Shown here: positions 37,806 through 46,692 of the stretch, in pieces
How the letters are laid out: each line of letters starts with the position of its first letter
How positions within the stretch are numbered: the first letter of the stretch is position 1
Assembly: GCF_000177635.2 (NCBI RefSeq)
Contig: NC_014836.1
Span: forward strand, 2,836,001-2,900,000
DNA length: 64,000 nucleotides
Origin: Desulfurispirillum indicum S5
Lineage (GTDB): Bacteria; Chrysiogenota; Chrysiogenetes; Chrysiogenales; Chrysiogenaceae
Reading direction: 5' to 3'
Notes under the pieces: model-generated
Told to the model about the DNA's origin: nothing
The model's input: only the letters and a program-made list of their open reading frames with translations
The model's database searches: none
Program-made: the position numbers and the translations under genes

Positions 37806-39105
37806 TATCATAACCCTCTTTCCCGAAATGGTTCAGAGCTGTTTTGCCGAAGGTGTTGTGGGTCGGGCGCTGCAGCGGGGTGATATCGCCCTGAAGTGCG
37901 TGAACCCGCGCGATTTCACCAGCGATGTGCACCGTACCGTTGACGACACCCTCTACGGTGGCGGCAGCGGCATGCTGATGAAGGCCGAACCCTTGGCCAG
38001 CGCTGTTTCAGCAGTGGAGCGCGCCAGTCGCAGCCGGGTCATCTACCTTTCGCCCCAGGGCCAGCCCCTGAATCAGGCCAAGGTACGTGAACTGGCAGAG
38101 CTGGAGCAGCTCATCCTGGTGTGCGGACGCTACGAAGGCGTTGATCAGCGTTTTATCGACCACTATGTGGACGAGGAAATCTCCATCGGTGACTATGTCA
38201 TCAGTGGGGGCGAGCTGGCCGCCAGCGTAGTGATCGACAGCGTGGCCCGCTGCATTCCCGGTGTTATCGGCCAGGTGCAGAGCGTTACAGAAGACTCCTT
38301 CTTTGAAGGTCTGCTGGACGCGCCCCACTACACCCGGCCCGCCGAATTTGAGGCTGAGGCTGTTCCCGCTGTCCTCAGCGGCGGACACCATGAGCACATC
38401 GAGCAGTGGCGCGAGGAGCAATCCCTGCGCCGCACCTGGCACAAACGCCCCGATCTGCTGGAAAAAACCGTACTTTCCACCCGCCAGCGCACCATGCTGC
38501 GGAAGATCATGCGGGAGGACTGGCAGCAGCGCGGCATGCCCGGCGCCAATGTGAGCATCGCCCTGATTCACTATCCGGTGTACAACAAGCGCCATGAAGT
38601 CATCACCACTTCGGTGACCAACATGGACCTGCACGATATCTCCCGCACCGTGCGCACCTTTGAACTGACCAACTACTTTGTGGTGACGCCAGTCAAAAGC
38701 CAGCACGAACTGATGGGACGTATCACGCGCCACTGGACCGAGGGCTACGGCTCCACCTACAACCCCGATCGCAAGGAAGCTTTCGATCGTATGCAGTTTG
38801 TCCACAGCCTGGAGGATGTGCGCGAGCACTTCCGCAAGCGCGGGCAGCGGCTGGTGATTACCGCCACCAGCGCCAACCCCAAGTGGACCAACACCACCTA
38901 CCCCCATCTGTCACGCATGATGGATCAGGATCGCGAAACCCAGCACCTGATCCTCTTCGGCACCGGCTGGGGACTGACAGACGAAATCATGGAAGCAGCC
39001 GACTACGTGCTGCCCCCCATAGATGGCAATGGTGAATACAATCACCTTTCCGTAAGAAGTGCCGCCGCCATCACCCTTGACCGGGTGTTCCGGCGCTACC
39101 CGTAA
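37795..39105 (+). CDS. trmD: TrmD tRNA (guanine37-N1)-methyltransferase fused to a second SPOUT-type RNA methyltransferase
   Basis: 436 residues, against about 240-250 for ordinary TrmD. Residues 1-245 are a full TrmD: FDIITLFPEM, LVCGRYEGVDQR, GDYVISGGELA (trefoil knot) and the C-terminal helical tRNA-binding part. From about 250 (NVSIALIHYPVYNKRHEVIT) to the end runs a second SAM-binding domain like PF09936 (uncharacterised SPOUT RNA methyltransferases), with LILFGTGWGLTDE and HLSVRSAAAITLDR as knot motifs. In other anaerobes the second part is a separate gene next to trmD (from memory), so this is a fusion. ATG overlaps the rimM stop. Confidence 0.93.
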   Translation: MRFDIITLFPEMVQSCFAEGVVGRALQRGDIALKCVNPRDFTSDVHRTVDDTLYGGGSGMLMKAEPLASAVSAVERASRSRVIYLSPQGQPLNQAKVRELAELEQLILVCGRYEGVDQRFIDHYVDEEISIGDYVISGGELAASVVIDSVARCIPGVIGQVQSVTEDSFFEGLLDAPHYTRPAEFEAEAVPAVLSGGHHEHIEQWREEQSLRRTWHKRPDLLEKTVLSTRQRTMLRKIMREDWQQRGMPGANVSIALIHYPVYNKRHEVITTSVTNMDLHDISRTVRTFELTNYFVVTPVKSQHELMGRITRHWTEGYGSTYNPDRKEAFDRMQFVHSLEDVREHFRKRGQRLVITATSANPKWTNTTYPHLSRMMDQDRETQHLILFGTGWGLTDEIMEAADYVLPPIDGNGEYNHLSVRSAAAITLDRVFRRYP

Positions 39106-39135
39106 CCACGTACTCTTCATGTTTGGAGGAAAATA

Positions 39136-39489
39136 ATGAATCCTGTACAGATGATTGAACAGGAACAGGTACAAGAAGTACCCCAGTTCAAAGCCGGCGA
39201 TACCGTCAAAGTTCACTACAAAGTCATAGAAGGCAATAAAGAGCGCGTTCAGGTATTTGAAGGCGTGGTACTGCGCCTGAAAAAAGGTGGCATCCCTACC
39301 TTTACCGTGCGCAAAGTCTCCTTTGGCGTTGGCGTGGAGCGTATCTTCCCCCTCTACTCGCCCAAAATTGCCAAACTGGAAGTGACCAAGATCGGTCGCG
39401 TGCGCCAGGGCCGCATCTACTACCTGCGCAACCTGCGCGGCAAAGCTGCCCGTATCAAAGAGCAGATGAACTACAACCGTCCCAAGTAA
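39136..39489 (+). CDS. rplS: 50S ribosomal protein L19
   Basis: 117 residues. [31 protein letters not shown] and [20 protein letters not shown] are L19 motifs; the protein sits at the 30S-50S interface. GGAGG lies 7 bp before the ATG. It is last of the ffh-rplS cluster and is followed by a strong terminator. Confidence 0.97.
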   Translation: MNPVQMIEQEQVQEVPQFKAGDTVKVHYKVIEGNKERVQVFEGVVLRLKKGGIPTFTVRKVSFGVGVERIFPLYSPKIAKLEVTKIGRVRQGRIYYLRNLRGKAARIKEQMNYNRPK

Positions 39490-39503
39490 TTCCTGCGGAC
39501 GCG

Positions 39504-39537
39504 AAAAAAGGGAGGCAAATTGCCTCCCTTTTTTTAT
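39504..39537. terminator. bidirectional terminator of rplS and the UPF0251 gene
   Basis: AAAAAAGGGAGGCAA / TTGCCTCCCTTTTTTT is a 15-bp perfect stem with U tracts in both directions, between convergent genes. Confidence 0.92.
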
Positions 39538-39855
39538 TTACAATTCCGTTTGTGCATCCGGCGAAGGCGCAGTACCTTCCACACAGAGGGCCACGCCTTC
39601 CACCAGTCCCAGGGCTACTTTTCGCCGAGCCGAAACCAGCAGGCGCTGCACGGTTCCACGGGATACGCCCATACGCTCACCCGCCTCCTCCTGGGTCAGG
39701 CCCAGACCATCACACAGATAGAGTGACTCCAGTTCATCGTGGGCAATGCGCTCGTGACGCAGCTGCCTGCCGGGAATACCCGCAGGCTTAAAAACCCGCT
39801 CCACCGTATCGGGGAATGGGCAACTGCAGTGGCGCGGCTTACGTGAACGCGGCAC
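39538..39855 (-). CDS. UPF0251/DUF134 helix-turn-helix protein
   Basis: 105 residues; GTG start in TGAGTG right after the NifX-like gene. MPRSRKPR at the N-terminus and a sigma70-region-4-like HTH (GLTQEEAGERMGVSRGTVQRLLVSARRK) define the family, whose members are small DNA-binding regulators often paired with Fe-Mo-cofactor-like proteins in anaerobes. It probably binds the 41-bp palindrome upstream of its own operon (inference). Confidence 0.9.
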   Translation of the reverse strand: MPRSRKPRHCSCPFPDTVERVFKPAGIPGRQLRHERIAHDELESLYLCDGLGLTQEEAGERMGVSRGTVQRLLVSARRKVALGLVEGVALCVEGTAPSPDAQTEL

Positions 39856-40257
39856 TCAGTGGTTCCCACAGCAGGAGTGTCCCCCCGATCCGTGGCCGTG
39901 ACCATGGGAAGAGCAGGAGCCCTCCAGCTTCATTTCAGGCAGGGCGTTCTCCCGCAGCATCTGCATGTTTTCCGCCACGGTTTTCCCCAGCGCCTGATAG
40001 ACCCGGATGCCTGCGCGACGCAGCTGATTCAGCGCTCCTGCACCTATACCTCCAGCCACCACCGCCTCAGGGCGCATTTCACCAAGGGCTTTCAGGGGTT
40101 GACACTGACTGGCCTGATGGTTCAGGTCTCCGTTGCTGAGCTCCCGCACAGCACCCGTATCCATGTCCGCCAGGACAAACAGTGGTGCAGAGCCAAAGTG
40201 GTCAAAGACAATACTCTCCAGGCCAAGATTCTGAACAATGGGAAAACAGACATTCAT
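39856..40257 (-). CDS. NifX/NifB-C-like dinitrogenase iron-molybdenum cofactor family protein
   Basis: 133 residues. The small RNase-H-like domain (FDHFGSAPLFVLAD, VVAGGIGAGALNQLRRAGIRVY) of the NifX/NafY/MTH1175 family, which bind Fe-S or Fe-Mo clusters. The C-terminal tail is His/Cys/Gly rich (SSHGHGHGSGG and HSCCGNH), a probable extra metal site. No nif genes are nearby, so a general metal-cluster carrier is more likely than nitrogenase assembly. GGAGG lies 7 bp before the ATG; first gene of a pair with UPF0251. Confidence 0.9.
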   Translation of the reverse strand: MNVCFPIVQNLGLESIVFDHFGSAPLFVLADMDTGAVRELSNGDLNHQASQCQPLKALGEMRPEAVVAGGIGAGALNQLRRAGIRVYQALGKTVAENMQMLRENALPEMKLEGSCSSHGHGHGSGGHSCCGNH

Positions 40258-40267
40258 AGGTCACCCT

Positions 40268-40308
40268 CCGGGAGATATTTTGTGCATATGCACAGAATAT
40301 CTCCCCGG
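40268..40308. promoter_or_regulatory. 41-bp near-perfect palindrome upstream of the NifX-like/UPF0251 operon
   Basis: Left half CCGGGAGATATTTTGTGCAT and the reverse complement of the right half CCGGGGAGATATTCTGTGCA(T) agree except for one mismatch and one extra base; the centre is GTGCATATGCAC. It begins 11 bp before the NifX-like start and touches its RBS. A dyad this long near a start is likely an operator, with the UPF0251 protein as candidate binder. A terminator is unlikely as no U tract follows. Confidence 0.75.
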
Positions 40309-40439
40309 AAGACGTTGCTGTCAAGAAGAAAATCCGACGCCTGCCACAAAGAAAAAGAGGCATGTGCCGCTTTTTTTTTGTATTCTGTTGCCACGCCTGT
40401 CATGAAACAGTGCGCTGAACTGCTTTTCGGGAGTAATCC

Positions 40440-41045
40440 ATGGGAATTCTCTTCTACCTTGCGCTGGCCTATATCCTCTGTTCTATTCCCTTTGGCCTTG
40501 TCTTTGTCTACCTGGTCAAAGGCGAAGATATCCGAAAGTTCGGCAGCGGCAATATCGGCGCCACCAATGTCTTCCGCTTCGGCGGGGCACCGGTGGGCAT
40601 CCTGACCCTCTTTTTCGATGCCCTTAAGGGCTACCTCCCCGTGGTCCTCGTCATGAAGGCCTACCCCGAGCAGCCGCTGTACCATGTAATGGTTGCCATT
40701 GTCGGCATTCTCGGCCACTCCTACAGCATATTCCTCAAATTTCGCGGTGGCAAAGGGGTTGCCACCGGCCTTGGCGTCTGCCTGGCCCTGCTGCCCCTGC
40801 AGGTGGCTCTGGCGGCCGTGGTGTTTGCCGCCCTCTTCCTCACCAGTGGTTATGTCAGCCTGGGTTCCGTGGGAGCGGCGCTGAGCCTGCCCCTCATCAG
40901 CCTGCTGACGGGAGTGCCCGGCCTGTACCTGCTGTTTACCATAGCAGCGGCCGCCCTGGTGATCATCCGCCACCAGGAAAATATCCGCCGCCTGCTGCTG
41001 GGAACGGAAACAAAGATTCTGTGGAACAAAGACAGGGAAAAGTAA
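40440..41045 (+). CDS. plsY: glycerol-3-phosphate acyltransferase PlsY
   Basis: 201 residues. Polytopic inner-membrane enzyme that transfers acyl from acyl-phosphate to glycerol-3-phosphate, starting phospholipid synthesis. Motifs: FGSGNIGATNVFRFGG, FLKFRGGKGVATGLG (glycine loops facing the cytoplasm) and IIRHQENIRRLLLGTE at the C-terminus. Five membrane segments are visible. GGGAG lies before the ATG. Alone on the plus strand, divergent from the NifX-like operon and convergent with the DUF3108 gene. Confidence 0.95.
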   Translation: MGILFYLALAYILCSIPFGLVFVYLVKGEDIRKFGSGNIGATNVFRFGGAPVGILTLFFDALKGYLPVVLVMKAYPEQPLYHVMVAIVGILGHSYSIFLKFRGGKGVATGLGVCLALLPLQVALAAVVFAALFLTSGYVSLGSVGAALSLPLISLLTGVPGLYLLFTIAAAALVIIRHQENIRRLLLGTETKILWNKDREK

Positions 41046-41062
41046 CTGAATGAATGCGCTGC

Positions 41063-41821
41063 CTACTCGGGCAGCACAATGCGCTGCAGAAGATCCATAT
41101 CGCCTTTGAGTGAACTGATGGTCACCGTGGCGCTGCCCACAGCCACGCTGATGCGCATGCGCACCAGCAGCCCGGTCTCTTCATCAATCCAGAACCGCCA
41201 GCTGCCCTGGGGCGAAAGAGCCCCATCCTCATCTTCAGCCTTGGGGGTGATATCCAGGCGTCGGGTGCGGAAGGTCTGGCCGGCGGCTTCAATGGTATCC
41301 CTGCCCCGATAGCGAAATTCCACACTGCCGGTTTCACCGCCGAAAAACAGGGGCAGCTCACCCCGCTCTTGCCGAGTCAGTTGCAGGGAGAGGCTCAGAG
41401 AGTAGGGGTCGTGGAAGCCTGACTCCTCAAAGGTACCCACGTTATTGCTGCGTACACGGCCATCGCTGTGGTAGCGCACGATGGCGTAGTCAATACCCTC
41501 GTCATGAAAGGTATAGTCGTGAACACGTGTTCCACGCCGGTTGGACTGCTGCTGGGTGTAGACAAGCGGCTTGAGTGGGTGGATTGCAAGCACCGACTGG
41601 CTGCGCTCTTCAAAGCGGCGCACCGAGTCCACCAGGCCAGTGGTGCGGGCAAAGGACTCCACTTCAAGCCGATCATCTGCCGCCAGGCGATAGGTGATGC
41701 AGGTTTCACCGACGCGGAAGATATAAAAGGCGTTGTAACAGGCCTCCAGAGATGAGGAAAAAGCCTCGGACGCCAGCGCGCAAACCACAATGACGCTCAG
41801 CCAGATACTCTTTAATCTCAC
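41063..41821 (-). CDS. secreted DUF3108-family protein
   Basis: 252 residues from a GTG ending at 41821; the perfect AGGAGG six bases upstream decides against the in-frame ATG at 41836, which would lie on the RBS. A signal peptide (about 1-25, LKSIWLSVIVVCALASEAFS) is followed by a beta-rich domain with repeated strands (YRLAADDRLEVESFARTTGL.., WRFWIDEETGLLVRMRI) typical of DUF3108, a lipoprotein-carrier-like fold in the periplasm. Function unknown. It begins 17 bp after dnaE and is probably co-transcribed. Confidence 0.85.
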   Translation of the reverse strand: MRLKSIWLSVIVVCALASEAFSSSLEACYNAFYIFRVGETCITYRLAADDRLEVESFARTTGLVDSVRRFEERSQSVLAIHPLKPLVYTQQQSNRRGTRVHDYTFHDEGIDYAIVRYHSDGRVRSNNVGTFEESGFHDPYSLSLSLQLTRQERGELPLFFGGETGSVEFRYRGRDTIEAAGQTFRTRRLDITPKAEDEDGALSPQGSWRFWIDEETGLLVRMRISVAVGSATVTISSLKGDMDLLQRIVLPE

Positions 41822-41837
41822 TTTTTCCCTCCTCATA

Positions 41838-44800
41838 TTACGCGCTATGACAGCGCAGGACATCGTGGCCGAAACGCTCCCCGAGGGCACGCACCATGCT
41901 GGCATCGGGGCGGACCTTCACGCCGGTGCGGATAACGGCTTCGTACTGTTGGGGGGTGAATATTTTAACAAAGAAGGATCTATCCCCAGGGAAGCTTTTT
42001 ACCAGAGCTTCCAGCTCTGTGAGTAACTCTGTGGAAAACTCCAGGCGGTTGATGTTGAATTCAACGGCACTTACACAATTGCCCAGCGCCTCGTCTACAC
42101 TATAAATGCTTTCTGTAATTATGGTTACACTGTCATCCTTTGGCTCGGTTTTCCCTTCAATGATCAGAATACTATCGACACTGAGTTGTGAATAAAACTG
42201 TTCATAAGTTTTTGGAAATATTGGTATTTCGAGCTTTGCCGTCTGATCCTCCACCACGATGATAGCCATTTTTTTCCCTGCCTTGGTGGTTTTGGGCTGC
42301 AGGGAAGAGAGGACCCCCGCAATGCGCACCCTGCCCTTTTTCTGGGCTTCCAGCACCGACGCAATGGGAGTGGTGTAGCCTTCCAGAACCGACTGGAAGG
42401 GCTCAAGGGGATGTCCGCTGACAAAAAAGCCCAGGCACTCCTTTTCAAAGGCAACCCGCGTGGTGGTATTCCAGTCTTCCACATCGGGATACTCCTCATG
42501 GTGGCTCAGGTCGTCGGAACTGTCATCCTGGGCCTCCATCTCAAAGAGCGAGATCTGCCCAGCCTCGCGATCTTTCTGGATGGTCTGCCCCAGGGAGAAG
42601 GCGTGGTCCAGCGCGCCGATCAGCTGACGGCGATTGGCGTGTACGGAATCGAAGGCACCACACTTGATGAGGTTTTCCACCACCCTTTTGTTCACACTGC
42701 GCAGATCCACCCGCTCGGTGAAGTCATAGAGGGAGGTGAAGGGCCCATTCTCCTGGCGCTCCTGCAGAATAGCCTCCACCGCTTTGGAGCCAACGTTCTT
42801 GATGGCGGTCAGGCCGAAGATGATGCTGCGGCCATCTTCGTCCACGGTGAAGGAGTGGCCGGAGAGGTTGATATGGGGTGGGTGCACCTCAAGCCCCATG
42901 CTCTTGCACTCGTTGATGAACTGCACCACCTTGTCAGTGTTATCCATCTCGCAGGAGAGCAGGGCCGCCATCAGCTCTGATGGGTAGTGGGCCTTCAGGT
43001 AAGCTGTCTGGTAGGCCACCAGGGCGTAGGCCGCCGAGTGAGACTTGTTGAAGCCGTAGCCGGCAAAATAAGCCATCAAATCAAAGACCTGCTCGGCCTT
43101 CTTCAGGTCAAAGCCCATGGCCTTGGCACCGGGAACCTTGTCACCATCGCCGTGGAGGAAGATTTCCTTCTGCTTGACCATCTCCTCTTCCTTCTTCTTG
43201 CCCATGGCGCGGCGCAGCAGGTCGGCAGCTCCCAGGGAGTAGCCGCCGATGGTGCGGGCAATCTGCATGACCTGCTCCTGGTAGACGATAACTCCGTAGG
43301 TGTCTTTAAGGATGGGCTCCAGTTCGGGAAACAGGTATAAAATCTCGGAACGACCCTGTTTGCGATCCACGAAGTCATCCACCATGCCTGAACCCAAAGG
43401 ACCAGGACGGTAGAGGGCCAGCACGGCCACGATATCCTCGAAGTTTGAAGGCTTGAGTTTGGTCAGCAGGCTGCGCATGCCCCCCGATTCCAGCTGGAAT
43501 ATCCCGGCTGACTTGCCGGAGCACAGCAGGTCATAGGTGGGCTGATCGTCCATGGCAATGGCGCTGATATCAAATTTGGCGGGCAGCTTCTGGGTCTGCT
43601 GCACAAAGCGGCAGGCTTCGTCAATGACCGTCAGGGTCTTCAGGCCCAGAAAGTCAAACTTCACCAGCCCGATATCTTCGGCCTTGTCCTTGTCGAACTG
43701 GCAGACCGGCTCGCCTTCAGGGCCACGGGAGAGGGGCGCGTAGGTGTAAATTGGCTCATCGGTGATGACAATCCCGGCGGCGTGCATGCCCGCCTGGCGG
43801 AAGAGGCCCTCCAGGGCCAGGGAGTACTTCAGCAGGTTCTCCCCGTGGGGCATGGCGGCTGCCGCCTCCTTGAGCTTGGGCTCCATGGAGATGGCCTCAT
43901 CCAGGGTAATGCCCAGCTTGTTCGGCACCAGCTTGGACAGCTTGTCACCGTCACTGTAGGGCAACCCCATGACCCGGCACACATCCCGCAACACCCCCTT
44001 GGCCTGCAGGGAAGCGTAGGTGACAATCTGGCAGACGTTCTGGTCGCCATACTTTTTGCGCACATAGTCGATGACTTCGCCCCGGCGGTTCATGCAGAAG
44101 TCGATATCGATATCGGGCATGGAGACGCGCTCAGGGTTCAGAAAGCGCTCGAAGAGCAGGTTATAGGGGATGGGATCGATGTCGGTGATCTTGAGGGCGT
44201 AGGCCACCAGGCTGCCGGCAGCGGAACCCCGGCCCGGCCCCACGGGAATATCCTGATCCTTGCCCCACTGAATAAAGTCGGCCACGATGAGGAAGTAGCC
44301 GGGAAAACCCATGCTGTTGATAACATCCAGTTCAATTTCCAGGCGCTCTTCATAGGCCGGGCGATCGTAGGTCAGCCCCAGGCGGTCAAACTGGGCAAAG
44401 CGCTCCAGCAGGCCCTTGCGGGAGACTTCGCCAATATAGCTCTCCAGGGTATGCTCGGCGGGAATATCATACTTGGGCAGATAGACCTTGCCCATCTCCA
44501 GCTGCACATTGCAGCGCTCGGCGATTTTCACCGTATTGGCAATGGCGTCCTTGATATGGCCGAAGTCCTTGTGCATGGTCTCGGGGGATTTGAAATAGAG
44601 CTGGTCGCTGTCAAAGCGGAAACGCTTTTCATCGTCAAAGTTGCTCTGGGTCTGGATACACAGCAGGATATCGTGGGCCTTGGCGTCTTCGCGGTTGAGG
44701 TAGTGGCAGTCGTTGGTGGCCACCATGGGGATGCCCGTCTCCTCCGCAAGGGCGATCAGCTGACGATTGACGGCCCGCTGGTCATCCATGCCGTTTTCCT

Positions 44801-45329
44801 GCAGCTCCAGGAAGAAGTTGCCTTCACCGAAGATCTCCAGGTACTCCAGGGCACTGCGACGGGCGCCCTCCGTGTCCCCGGCCAGCAGCTGGTTGGGCAC
44901 CTCGCCCCCCAGGCAGGCCGAGAGGGCAATAATACCCTCCGAACACTCCCGCAGCAGTTCCTTGTCGATACGCGGCTTATAGTAGAAGCCCTCCAGGTAA
45001 CCCTGGGAGACCATATAGATGAGATTGCGATAGCCCGTCATATTTTCGGCCAGCAGCACCAGGTGGTAGGCCCCTTCGTAGACCCCTTCGGCGTTGCGCT
45101 TCTCGCGCATGCTGCCGGGAGAAACATAGACCTCGCACCCCAGAATCGGCTTGATACCAGCCTTGGTACACTGCTTATAGAAATCCACCGCGCCAAACAT
45201 ATTGCCGTGGTCGGTCATGGCCACCGCGGGCATGCCGTATTCCTTGGCCTTCTTTACCAGCTCGGGAATTTTGATGGCTCCGTCAAGGAGGGAGTACATG
45301 GTGTGCAAATGCAAATGGACAAAAGACAT
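41838..45329 (-). CDS. dnaE: DNA polymerase III subunit alpha
   Basis: 1163 residues, standard for DnaE. The replicative polymerase. PHP domain at the N-terminus (HLHLHTMYSLLDGA, MTDHGNMFGA), catalytic aspartates in SMPDIDIDFCM, fingers with GPGRGSAAGSLVAYAL, beta-clamp and OB-fold domain (RVRIAGVLSSLQPKTTKAG) near the C-terminus. The start is the ATG ending at 45329 with TGGAGC in front; ten further upstream codons are open but not conserved. It leads a minus-strand pair with the DUF3108 gene. Confidence 0.97.
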   Translation of the reverse strand: MSFVHLHLHTMYSLLDGAIKIPELVKKAKEYGMPAVAMTDHGNMFGAVDFYKQCTKAGIKPILGCEVYVSPGSMREKRNAEGVYEGAYHLVLLAENMTGYRNLIYMVSQGYLEGFYYKPRIDKELLRECSEGIIALSACLGGEVPNQLLAGDTEGARRSALEYLEIFGEGNFFLELQENGMDDQRAVNRQLIALAEETGIPMVATNDCHYLNREDAKAHDILLCIQTQSNFDDEKRFRFDSDQLYFKSPETMHKDFGHIKDAIANTVKIAERCNVQLEMGKVYLPKYDIPAEHTLESYIGEVSRKGLLERFAQFDRLGLTYDRPAYEERLEIELDVINSMGFPGYFLIVADFIQWGKDQDIPVGPGRGSAAGSLVAYALKITDIDPIPYNLLFERFLNPERVSMPDIDIDFCMNRRGEVIDYVRKKYGDQNVCQIVTYASLQAKGVLRDVCRVMGLPYSDGDKLSKLVPNKLGITLDEAISMEPKLKEAAAAMPHGENLLKYSLALEGLFRQAGMHAAGIVITDEPIYTYAPLSRGPEGEPVCQFDKDKAEDIGLVKFDFLGLKTLTVIDEACRFVQQTQKLPAKFDISAIAMDDQPTYDLLCSGKSAGIFQLESGGMRSLLTKLKPSNFEDIVAVLALYRPGPLGSGMVDDFVDRKQGRSEILYLFPELEPILKDTYGVIVYQEQVMQIARTIGGYSLGAADLLRRAMGKKKEEEMVKQKEIFLHGDGDKVPGAKAMGFDLKKAEQVFDLMAYFAGYGFNKSHSAAYALVAYQTAYLKAHYPSELMAALLSCEMDNTDKVVQFINECKSMGLEVHPPHINLSGHSFTVDEDGRSIIFGLTAIKNVGSKAVEAILQERQENGPFTSLYDFTERVDLRSVNKRVVENLIKCGAFDSVHANRRQLIGALDHAFSLGQTIQKDREAGQISLFEMEAQDDSSDDLSHHEEYPDVEDWNTTTRVAFEKECLGFFVSGHPLEPFQSVLEGYTTPIASVLEAQKKGRVRIAGVLSSLQPKTTKAGKKMAIIVVEDQTAKLEIPIFPKTYEQFYSQLSVDSILIIEGKTEPKDDSVTIITESIYSVDEALGNCVSAVEFNINRLEFSTELLTELEALVKSFPGDRSFFVKIFTPQQYEAVIRTGVKVRPDASMVRALGERFGHDVLRCHSA

Positions 45330-45446
45330 AAGCTGCTCCAGGAGAAGTCCGCACCGCAAGGATATGCGCCTTGCGGGAAAGGATACTATACCACAGCAAA
45401 GACCGGATTGACATGATGGATCAGCAGGGGGAAAGCTGCCCGCTTC

Positions 45447-46565
45447 TCAGCCTTGCAGGCGCTCAGCGACATCTTCAAAGCCGGGATCTTCCGCCAGTAT
45501 CCGGGAGAATTCCTCGCGGGCGCGGGCCTTTTCTCCCATGAGTTCGTATACCAGTGCCCGCTCATAGCGCAGCGAGCGCAGCACGATTTCACTGCGATCC
45601 TTGCGGCGGCGCAGTGCCGCGGTCAGGGTATCCCGAGCCTCTGCCAGCTGCCCCAGCCTCTGCAGGGCTCGTGCCTTGTAAAGCATCAGTACACTGTGAA
45701 CGGAGCTCTCATTCTCCACATTTTCGCAAAGATCCACCACTTCCTGCCAGGCGGCCGGATCCGTAGGCCTTCGCACACACTTGCGGGCGGCAATACCGTC
45801 GGATTCCACCATCTCCCAGACGGTCGACTCCTCCGGAATCGTCTCCAGCATAATCTCCACCAGGGATACCCGCACCACCACGTCGTCTGGGTTGAGCTTC
45901 AGAAGGGTCTGCAGACACGCCTGGGCCGCGTCATACTGCTGCAGCTCCTGGTGTGCCTCGGCCAGCGCCAGCAGCACGCCGCGACGCGACGGGGTGATAT
46001 GAGCCGTCACTTCCTCTGTAATGGAGAGATCAAAACGCAGATTCAACCGGTACTTCTCGAAAAGCTGCCCCAGGAGGTGATGCTGCTCTTCAACCCTGGT
46101 AAGCGTCTGCACCGCGTCCTGGAAACGGCTGCTCTTGAGCTGGCAGAATCCCGCCATAAAAGCATTATCAGCAGCATTGCGGCCTCGCTCGAAAGCATGG
46201 AGGGCCTCCAGAAAGTTTCCCTCCACAAAATGCCGCAACCCGTTGATAAAGGCGATTTCCCTGGCTGGGGTAACGAGGCGCCGAAAGAAACCCAGGTGCA
46301 GGGTCTGCTGCACCACGCTGGGATCACAGACGGTCTCCCGCGACGGTGCCACCGCTGAGCTGTTGCGGCGGGAGAGCTGTGCCCAGGACTCATGGTCCGT
46401 ATAGTAGAGGCCGCTCCCTGGCAAACCCAGTGTTGTACGCACACCGCGATGCCCCACCGTCATTCGGGCACCGCGGGGCCCCAGAGATATGGAGCCACCG
46501 GATTTGCTGAGATTGAGGGAAATGCCCGGAGCCAACCTGATGCGACGGAAAAAACGAAAAGACAT
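45447..46565 (-). CDS. DUF4236 / TPR protein
   Basis: 372 residues. The N-terminal 55 residues (FRFFRRIRLAPGISLNLSKS, SLGPRGARMTVGHRGVRTTL) are a DUF4236 domain; the rest is helical with TPR-like repeats (HAFERGRNAADNAFMAGF, LLALAEAHQELQQYDAAQAC, ALVYELMGEKARAREEFSRI). DUF4236 proteins are small, conserved and of unknown role; fused repeats suggest scaffolding. It stands alone between dnaE and the sensor kinase. Confidence 0.85.
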   Translation of the reverse strand: MSFRFFRRIRLAPGISLNLSKSGGSISLGPRGARMTVGHRGVRTTLGLPGSGLYYTDHESWAQLSRRNSSAVAPSRETVCDPSVVQQTLHLGFFRRLVTPAREIAFINGLRHFVEGNFLEALHAFERGRNAADNAFMAGFCQLKSSRFQDAVQTLTRVEEQHHLLGQLFEKYRLNLRFDLSITEEVTAHITPSRRGVLLALAEAHQELQQYDAAQACLQTLLKLNPDDVVVRVSLVEIMLETIPEESTVWEMVESDGIAARKCVRRPTDPAAWQEVVDLCENVENESSVHSVLMLYKARALQRLGQLAEARDTLTAALRRRKDRSEIVLRSLRYERALVYELMGEKARAREEFSRILAEDPGFEDVAERLQG

Positions 46566-46692
46566 GAGAACTCTCTCAGGGTAGGTATTTCGTATGCTTA
46601 CGGAATTTTAGCCAGCAAACACGCTTGTTGCAAGCAATAAGTTCCAAAATGGCAATGACTCTCGCTGGAGTCACAGGTAAGCGGGAAAGCGT

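Noticed and set aside
40268-40308. Reading the 41-bp palindrome as a terminator
   Set aside because: No U tract on either side and it lies upstream of a start codon, touching the RBS.
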